64,000 nucleotides of DNA from Opisthocomus hoazin (taxonomy: Eukaryota; Chordata; Aves; Opisthocomiformes; Opisthocomidae): positions 19,329,115 through 19,393,114 of the forward strand of contig NC_134429.1 of assembly GCF_030867145.1 (NCBI RefSeq), given 5' to 3'. Shown here piece after piece: positions 56,101-64,000 of this stretch (its first letter is position 1; each line of letters starts with the position of its first letter). Position numbers and translations under genes: made by a program. Under the pieces are notes generated by a model. It had not been told where the DNA came from, made no database searches, and saw nothing but the letters and a program-made list of their open reading frames with translations.

Positions 56101-59100
56101 AGCAGTACGCTCCTCCACTGTTCTCCTAGGAATGATAGGGTAGTATTTTAAAATGCAACCAAAAGCCACATTCAGAACAGCCTTTAAATAGTTTTGTCAC
56201 AGCCTTCTATTAGGACTCGGGGAATTTAAATGCAATATTCTAAAAATGCAATAGTAGATGTGGATACTTGTGTTAACTATAAGGTTTTACTACCACATCT
56301 TCGTGAAGTACTTCCATTTTAGATATACTGTAACCACCCACTCAACTGAATCTGTATGCCTGGCTCCATTAATCCCTTACTCATGTGCTTCTGAAATTCA
56401 ACACATGCCTTCAAGATATGTGAGCTTGTGCTCTGTATTTCACTAATTAACCTCAAGGAAGGTGCTTTTAGTCTCTGCAGCGTGGGTTTTTGATACTTAT
56501 ACCTCCTTTCCACAAGTGAATATGAGAGTTCCAATGGCTCTTTTCACTCTAACCTACTTTTAACCTTACTCTGACTGATGTGCAGACACTGCAGCAGCTC
56601 ATTTCTGTCTGAGACTACTGCTTTCTGAAAGAGGCGTCATTCACTTGGCTGGCCAACAGAGAACATTCCAAGTCCCTTACAGCCACAATTTCACTGAGTA
56701 TCTTGTGTCCATAACGCTCTGGACCCCTGCTGGCATACAGAACTGGAGGAAGGACATCACTCCTAAGCCAGGCAGTACTGAATGCTGAGCGCTCAAAAGC
56801 TTCGGGTGTCCCATCACTGGAATATGGAACAAGCAGACAGCTGTCACCAAGACACACCATTCCAAACCACATGGAAAGGCTACTGGTGACAGTCATCTCT
56901 GCTTCCCTGATGAAAGCAAAGCTGAGGAACTGAACAAGCAGCTAAATCATATGAAGAACCACACCTTCTTTTGTTTTCCCATAGAGGTTACACCCAAAGC
57001 CCATCAGCAGAGCAGGCCCTCCCATCCTTCAGCAGGTAATGTCTGCATGTCCATCCTCTTTATGAAGCAATGCTCGCCCCAAAAAACTGAGAGTCCACAT
57101 GACCCTGGTTCACAAAAAAGCACCCATGACTCCAACAAGAGTAGGCTGGGCTTTTGATTACTATAAGCCTTTACCATCAAAACCTATTTCTGGAAATTGA
57201 GTTGTTTTCTGCACTGACTGTCTTCACTGCAAAAATCTTAACTTGTAATACCTGAGAATCAAAAATGCAAAGATGTAGAGGCAATTGTTCTTGCCCTATT
57301 TCCCTTCCAATGGCTATTGTTTAAACTTGCTTTCTTTTATCTTGAGAAAAGGTTTAACTAACACTGCAAATACTTTTGGGTAACACAGCAACCATCTCCA
57401 GCATGGAGCAGAACCAAAATTGTAACTCCAAAACATGCTGAATGTGGGGGACTAGGTAGGCTTTCTGTTGGTTTTATGTTAAAGCACTGCCATATTCAGT
57501 ACAGCAGCAATGAAGAATGCAACAAGGAAATCGCAAGTCGTTAGTGCTTCTTAAAATTATTTCCCAAGTAATTTTCTTTTGAAGCAATTCTTTTGTAATC
57601 CAGGTATGGCATGCCTTGTTAAGATGGGTTTGCAAGATTTTCCTTTTCTCTACAGGCAGACCTCCAGCACATCACACGTGTGATTCATCAAGACTATACC
57701 CTACACTTCGAATATTTTTTTATTTTTTTTCTCCCCCCAAAGAGAGGACCTCTAACTAGGTATTAGGAATCCTTGTAAAGGATACAGTTTGTGTGGAACA
57801 CCAGGCAGAAAGGTATTCCAGTGTTTAATCAGTTCTCACTGTGCTCTATAGCTTTAATCAAACAACCCAGCCCTTCTTCGCAGAAGTCTTTCAAAGCCCA
57901 ATGCAAAAGAAGCTGCCACTCTTTGGGTGTCTCGGAGCTCAAATTTACTATTTCTGGTCAGCAAATACAACAAAGAATTTGCTGTGCAGTAGTAAGCCAT
58001 AGTATAATCTGTGCTACCAAAGAACTGTAGAGCTATCTTTCCAAAGGTTATTGAGTTTGCCGACTCCTTGGGTAACAGCTTGAGCTAGTTTCTACTGTGT
58101 TCCATGTTTTCTAGTCTCTGACAATCTGTTTAGTCTTATTCCATTTTTTTCAAAAAGATGCAAGAAAACTGGGCTGTTTGAGTACAATTAAGATATCCAA
58201 ACCACGTGAACATTCCTGTTGAATCTTCAGATGGCCATATCCAAGATTTTAGGAAAAAATCTTATTCCACTAAAAAGTGCAAAGACTGCTCCATTAAATT
58301 ATCAAGATTCATTTCTGCGATACTTTACTCTACGGGGTCCTCTATCTTTTAAGTAGAAATTTAGCAAATACTGAATCCCTCATTTAAGGTAAGTGTTCTC
58401 TTTCACATTTAACATTAAAAAATAAAAATTAGATCCCTTGTTAGGAAAAGAATATCTAGAATGAGTGCCCTGATTTTGTAGGTTTGTGGGTTTTCTTAAA
58501 AACAAATGAAAAATCAACTTTAAATACAGATGTTCTAAAATCATGCATTTTGACATTAGTCATGGTTTTAAGTAGTGTGCACAACCTTGATCACCTCTGC
58601 TCTCCAGGATTAAATATGTTACTGGTCTCTCTTATGTCCATTTTCTATCATATACTACAGGGTTTTATTCCTCCGCCCACCCCCTCACCCCCCGGTGCAC
58701 AGATCAAATCATGTCTCGAGAAGTTCTCAGTGAGAAGGGTGAACTCTTTAATGAAAGGTATCCTCTCTCCCAGAGAAAGTATACTGTAAACCTTACCTGT
58801 CCGTTTGAGCTAAATACAACATTAATGTTGAGGCGGCCGCTCTCCACATATCCATTATCAGGACAGTGTTTGCACTGAGAAAGCATGTCCCACAGTGCAG
58901 TGGTGGTAATGGACAATCTGTGATAGTATTAATGTGCTTTCATTCAAGAGCTAAACATGTTAACACACTACAGAATAACATTTTGAATGCGTGCATTGTA
59001 ACTCAATAGCAATTTACAAGGGAGCATTAGAGGCCCATTGTAAAAAAATCCTATAAACTTAAAACATTTTAAGTTCGCCATTCAAGCAACTATATATTCC

Positions 59101-59328
59101 TAATGCATAATGCCAAATAAAGAATTACACCTTTCAAGGATGAACCATATTGGATTTTTTAAAAAGGCCATGCCACAGGGATACAGTTCTTTGTCTTTCC
59201 TAAGCAGATCATTGTACATCTGATCATATGTTGTTTTGAAATCATAAACGTTCGGCTTGTCCGGTGCTGGTCCTGGCAGTTTCACATGAGTCCCTGTTCC
59301 AAAGGATCGGACACTGAATCCTCGTTTG
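38064..59328 (-). CDS. SSU72: SSU72, RNA polymerase II CTD phosphatase (exons 2-5; 5' end outside window)
   Basis: Exons in transcript order are 59328-59185, 41289-41150, 39318-39200 and 38165-38064. They join in phase to give residues 27-194 of a 194-residue protein (human numbering). Recognisable pieces are [56 protein letters not shown] and the C-terminal [13 protein letters not shown]72 is a small nuclear phosphatase of the low-molecular-weight PTP fold. It removes phosphate from Ser5 (and Ser7) of the RNA polymerase II CTD and works with symplekin/CPSF in 3'-end formation. The general acid Asp143 and neighbouring Asp140 are present in exon 4 (VDIQDN). The CX5R nucleophile loop is encoded by exon 1, which is not in the window. 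Only conservative changes from human are seen (for example KDVFDL for KDLFDL). Identification is very strong. Confidence 0.97.
39200..39318 (-). CDS. SSU72: SSU72 coding exon 4 (general-acid Asp)
   Basis: The acceptor is TCAAATAG before 39318 and the donor is TGT|GTAAGT after 39200 (phase 0). The exon encodes [18 protein letters not shown], then [21 protein letters not shown]. Asp140 and Asp143 in VDIQDN correspond to the catalytic general-acid loop of the family. Confidence 0.96.
41150..41289 (-). CDS. SSU72: SSU72 coding exon 3
   Basis: The acceptor is CAACTTCAG before 41289 and the donor is AAG|GTAAGG after 41150. The exon encodes [20 protein letters not shown] onward to [10 protein letters not shown], covering the region with the family's [10 protein letters not shown] motif. 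The Asp122 codon is split G|AT across intron 3 (1.8 kb). The upstream intron 2 is 17.9 kb. Confidence 0.96.
44359..44660 (-). mobile_element. CR1 LINE 3' fragment in SSU72 intron 2
   Basis: Starts TCATAGAATCGTAGAAAGTT, then TTGGGTTGGAAGGGACCCCT and the CTAGTCCAACCCCCC block; about 300 bp, same strand as SSU72. CCAAAA lies just outside both ends (44353-44358 and 44661-44666), a possible 6-bp target-site duplication. Confidence 0.93.
45354..45367 (+). repeat. G14 mononucleotide run
   Basis: Fourteen consecutive G residues in AT-rich intron sequence. Confidence 0.9.
59185..59328 (-). CDS. SSU72: SSU72 coding exon 2
   Basis: The acceptor is GTCTTTCAG before 59328. The exon begins with the last base of a split Ser codon (AG|C), then [10 protein letters not shown], and encodes residues 27 to 75. 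It ends GAACT, followed by GTATCC. Joined to exon 3 this makes GAA CTA TAC (Glu-Leu-Tyr), as the family requires, so this is the used donor although it is far from consensus. Reading into the intron gives YPCGMAF and a later stop. Confidence 0.96.
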
Positions 59329-62300
59329 CTGAAAGACAGAAGGGAAGGGGGAGGGGGAAAAGGCAATTAGACTGGATGGACTTTAAACACCAAAGTGCTG
59401 AAGAACACATACTGAATTTTAAAAACACCTCTTAGCAATCAGCCAAATCACAACCAAACAGTTGGGCAATCTTATCAAGTAAATCGCCAACCACAGCCAA
59501 CGTGCATATTTCCTCGCAGTTACAATCGAAACTCACACACCATTTCTAAAGGAGCGCCTACATTTCATATGAAATGGTCTTAGCATTATGGTACGTAGAG
59601 CTTTGTGTATCTTTTGTGCTTTCAGGCATCTGGGGTCTGCAACATGCATGTGTTCTGTATTCACTCTTGGACAACACGGTATAGGCACAGACATTTTTGT
59701 CTTGATATAATAAAGAAAGTAACAATGCCAACTGATCAATACTTAAATATTCTTCTAAAGTTGCTGGGCTAACTACATTATTCCCCTCACTATGGTGCCA
59801 AAACTACCTCTTGTGCAATTTAGCTAGCCTAGTACAAACATTTGTGTGCCTGGCACTTTTCTCCAGTGGACTGAAAAGCATACTGTGTAATTACCTTTAC
59901 AGAAGTGGGGCAGATACTCTGCTGGCTGCTACCTGAAACTCTTCGGTAAGCCAGGGATAGTTTCATTCCTTTCTCATGAATAACTACTTGTTTAATAATT
60001 ATAATTAAAAAAAAAAAAAGGCAGGAACCTGCTTGTCTTCAGGGGTAATGCCAAAATGTTCTTTCTGATTAACCTAAATACACCTACTCGAACCTCAACA
60101 AGCCCTTCAGTAGTACTAAGAAACATTACAATATGTTTGTCGAATAACAAGACCGAAGAGAGATTGTTTTCTGGTGGTCTAATGGACAAAGTTACATGGT
60201 AAAATACTGTCACTCCTGTCCAGAATGCTGTAATATTTGGCTTAATAATGACAATCTAACTTCTGAAACAGGCCAAGACGACGGCTTCATCTCATTTTTC
60301 TTTAAGGACCTACCCTTTCAAGTTCATTTATCAGGGACCACAAAGAGAGAACAGTGGGAAAACAAAAAGCAAGCAAAAAACCCAGTGCACCCCCTCTCAC
60401 CCTCCCCAAAAAAAGTTTTAGAGTCTTCCGAAAAGAGCAAACAGGAGTCTGGGAACCAGTGCGAGAGTCCAAAGTATGCATTCTGAGCAACAGACAAGTC
60501 ACACCTTGACTCCTTGGTCTTCACGTACAAGATAGCAAGGAAATTCAGTAGAAGGCACACCAAACTGTATGTCTGCCTTCAAGCGGTGTCTTCAAAGTGA
60601 TCCAAAAAAGCTCCTACACAGAGACTGTGATCAAGCTTTGCCCCAAGCTCAAACACTGCCATGCAACTATCAAGCGTTACTTCCTCTGATTTGTCCTACT
60701 GGAACACAGCCCCTCCTTTCTCTTTTCTTGCTTCACTACACTTTTTTCCCACCATCTATTTACAGGTTCCTATTATTGTAAACAGACAGGATACATGATG
60801 AATTTGTCTTTCTGCAGGACTAATGACTGAAAACTGATACACATAGAAAAAAGTGCAATTCTTTCTCCCTCCCAGCCCTCCACCACATTAACAGTGACCC
60901 ATAACTGCACCAGTTATATTTTGTTTATTCTCCCTGCAATACTTCCAGACCCGAGTTTTTATTCTACTGCTTCTACTAGACATGAAAAGAGCCACAACAC
61001 GTACAGAAGAAACTGCAGTGCTAAAATATTGATGTTTCAAATTCATCCTTTTTCCAGGTGTCTCACCCGTCTCAGCTATTTTTGCTAAGAATTTTAATAC
61101 CAGCTAACTGAGAAATAATGGACTTGGGCACCTTGCACTGTCTGCCTTCTTTTTTTCTCTCCCACATTACTGCAAAGAGGTAACATTACAATGGAAAAGT
61201 ATTTTCTTCTGTGCTTTCCTCCTAACTTCTGATTTTTCCTTTAATATTATTCTTTGCAATACATCTGCTTGCATCACACATTCAGAAGCCCATCTCCAAC
61301 TGTTGGAAATGTCCTTGAAGTTTGCATGACTGAAGTTCCACACATCAAAAATTTGTGCCTCTAATGCACATGACCCATTGAAAATTACTCTCCTGAATAG
61401 CCAGAATATTAATTTTGCACATGGAGTTTCATGCTTTGACACTAACAGTTGCCAGGGTACAGCTTTTACACTATTTATCATAGAATTATCTGGGTCGGAA
61501 GGGACCTTAAAAATCATCTAGTTCCAACCCCCCTGCCATAGGCAGGAACACCACTATTTATGCGCCAGGTGTACTATTATGAAATATTCTGAAAATGTTT
61601 CAACACATTTCTTGGAACAACTGAGGGGTGGGAGAGAGGGAAGAATGCCTGCGCAGAACCATTATTCCACAGAGCCTGCTTTTATTAAGCAGCTGGACAA
61701 ACCTAGTTTAGTGAGTCATCAAGTATCTGTTGTACTGGGGCACAGCCCTTTAACAATGAACATTTTCTACAAGACAGCTACCTGGAAGATGGACAATAAT
61801 GAACTTCACCTTTACCATGAACAGTAAAGGGTCAGATATACTAATAAACTATCCTAGCACTGATTTCTGAAAATGTGAAGCTTCAACATTAGTAGACCTG
61901 TAAACACTGTGAAATTTCAGGAAGCTGTTTCTATTAATAGTACTAAGACCAATATGCATAAACAATCAATATACTAAATACCAGTATAAGCCAGTATAGA
62001 AACCTCTTTTTCAGCAAGTGCACTCACCTCAGTTGAACTCCAAAGCTTGTTACAACGAGATCACATGCACTACTCATGTGCCCATGAGTTTGCAGACTTA
62101 ACTGCAGAACCTGAAACAGCCATTGCATTTCCCTCCAAAGACTCTCAGAGCTCACTGCAAATACTACTTCTCATCTGGGACCCAACTGCTGCTGAAAGCA
62201 GAGATCAACACGGGACTACACTAACGAAGCACTAACACTTGGCAGAGTTGTCACCACTCAGTTTCAGGCACTGAGAGGAGAAATAACATCAATCCATGCA

Positions 62301-64000
62301 GACCGAGACATGAACTTTTATCCACACATTTCTTCCATGTCCTTGTTATTTTGGGATCTCACAACATGCTTATTATATTAAGATATTTTCAGCTTACTGT
62401 ACAGCTGTAATAGTACAGCTTCTCTTCTTACAATGGCCAGTAGTAAGTGTCACTACTTATTAAAGCAAATGCAGTAAATCCTGCAGTACCATTGCAGCTG
62501 GAAGTGGTGAAGATTTCCAGGGGACCAGTCACTAACTCTGACACATCCCCTTCCACAACATGTAGTCAGAAAATAATTAGCACCAGTGCCTTCTTAGGAG
62601 ACTACTTTGAAAATGTCTTACGCCATTCAACCAACATAAAAAACAATCACCCCACCATGGGCACCAAAAAAAGAAAAGCCAAGCCCAAAACATGCTACCC
62701 CACCCCAAACGCCACACTGTTAAACAGCAGGAGCACAAGCATTGCTAACTAATTTTGGTTATGAAATCTTTAAAACATTAACAACTTTGTAATTCGCATT
62801 ATCAGTGATAAGCTGTCAAATGAAAGCGCTTTAATATAAAAATGTTAAAATATTTCCTTCTTCTTGAGGGTTTATTAATACAATTTAAGATTTCTCCAAT
62901 TGAGCAATATAAATCTCAATAACTCAGCACATTTAGCTGCTGACAGATAATGCCAGTAGAGAAGCTGTGACTAGCAACTTCTGCTAACTGGAAGGGTGCA
63001 ACTTCAGTTCTCTTACATGGTCAACACTGACCTACAAATCGTAACATCAATACAACACTGAAGTTTCAGCTACCAGAGTTTCAGTATTTAAATCTGTTTA
63101 CTGCCACTAAGATATCTCATATTGACACTCCTAATTTTTTAACACACTTAGTTTCCTAAAACACAGGACATATATGTGGCTTCAGAACCTATCAGTTTCT
63201 TAGAAGTTTTCCTTATCGGTAGTAACACAGAGTCCCTGAACTCAGAAGACTGAGATAGGATATCTACACCTTAAGAGCCTGAAAATACAGAGTTACCAGA
63301 GCACCTCCTATACACTGCGAGAGTCTGAAACGGTAACTTCCTTTTAAAGGCTACTGTGTACTACCAAATAAATGTGCACAAATGAAAATGGTGAAGTTGC
63401 TGAATAATAAAGTTTGGTAATAAGAGAAGTGTTACCCTTCCACCTTCCTCTTCTATGTTTGAAGGAGAACCATGGCCTAAGTCTGCATACTCTATGGCAA
63501 AAAAATAAGACCTACATACAAATTATATTTGTAAAAGCAAGAAATGTAGGATAAGATTTGACCTAGGGACTGGTTGCAGATGGACATCCTGTTTGACAGC
63601 TTTTAAGGACAGTTTATGGCTTTCTGCATAGTCCTTACCCCTCTTCCTCTCTTCCCTTTGCTTTAAGGTCTCAACATAACCCTGCAGGGATGGTAACTAT
63701 TCTATTCACAAACTTCAAAAGACCTTCAGTCTGACTTCTGCTGGAAGATTAGAACAGAATGTTTAAAACCTCCTTAGTCAGAAAATATGAAAGCACACTA
63801 CAAAGCAAATGGAAAATCACTGAACCAAGGTAACAGCAGAAACTGATAGATTGATTATTCGGATACAAAAAACATCTAATGCAGACATTTGTTTTCCAGA
63901 GGTGCAAGTGGCTGCACAGAGATATCAAGTACAGCAAGGATGAAATTCAGGTTGGCGAGTGAGACTCATTGCAAACCCTTTTGGAATGAACGAACCACTG
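59329..64000. other. SSU72: SSU72 intron 1 (partial, continues past the window)
   Basis: AT-rich sequence upstream of exon 2 on the gene strand. No candidate for exon 1 (start codon and the CSSNQNRS-type phosphatase loop) was found here, so exon 1 and the promoter lie to the right of position 64,000. Contains one CR1 stub at 61479. Confidence 0.8.
61479..61551 (-). mobile_element. 73-bp CR1 LINE 3' stub with 10-bp target-site duplication
   Basis: Only the extreme CR1 3' end is present (CATAGAATTATCTGGGTCGG through CCTGCCATAGGCAGGAACAC). It is bracketed by perfect copies of CACTATTTAT at 61469-61478 and 61552-61561. Confidence 0.93.

Larger units (their letters stand above)
41290..59184. other. 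SSU72: SSU72 intron 2 (17.9 kb)
   Basis: AT-rich, ORF-poor intron. One CR1 copy (44359-44660), G14 at 45354-45367, and poly(A) runs at about 47412-47429 and 55151-55168 are the only distinct elements I can name. No nested gene is recognised. Confidence 0.8.

Overview
The window is vertebrate nuclear DNA, almost certainly from a bird. It carries about fifteen CR1 LINE fragments with the avian 3' end (antisense reading 'TCATAGAATCACAGAATGG'), and two intron-containing genes typical of the human 1p36.33 synteny block, which in chicken lies on a microchromosome. I cannot name the species. No bacterial gene, tRNA, rRNA, CRISPR array or unknown multigene system is visible.

Layout. (1) 1 to about 14.0 kb is GC-rich DNA with four CR1 fragments and no gene I recognise. 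The last 0.3-1.5 kb next to TMEM240 is probably its 3' UTR. (2) 14,369-30,504 on the minus strand is TMEM240, complete in four coding exons (19 + 107/3 + 209/3 + 149/3 codons joined with consistent phases), giving 173 residues, the human length. Its 12.4-kb intron 2 contains nine CR1 fragments in both orientations. (3) About 30.5-32.0 kb is a dense CpG island over the TMEM240 5' end, with long G/C runs and an embedded A/T-rich block. (4) About 32-37.5 kb is the spacer between the genes, where base composition moves from GC-rich to AT-rich. (5) About 37.57 kb to the right edge, minus strand, is SSU72, the RNA polymerase II CTD phosphatase. Exons 2-5 and the 3' UTR are present. Exon 1, which carries the start codon and the catalytic Cys motif, lies beyond position 64,000.

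TMEM240 (a neuronal two-pass membrane protein; spinocerebellar ataxia 21 in humans) and SSU72 (mRNA 3'-end formation and CTD dephosphorylation) lie head-to-tail on one strand, in the same order as I recall for mammals. They are neighbours by synteny, not partners in a pathway. ATAD3, the expected neighbour on the left, was not found.

The most interesting points are mostly about genome structure: a CR1 copy between 55-bp direct repeats, a 73-bp CR1 stub with a perfect 10-bp target-site duplication, inverted CR1 pairs in TMEM240 intron 2, an A/T-rich block inside the CpG island just upstream of TMEM240, a 109-bp tandem duplication in the likely TMEM240 3' UTR, and a weak donor site after SSU72 exon 2. 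Functional statements come from family knowledge recalled without database access.
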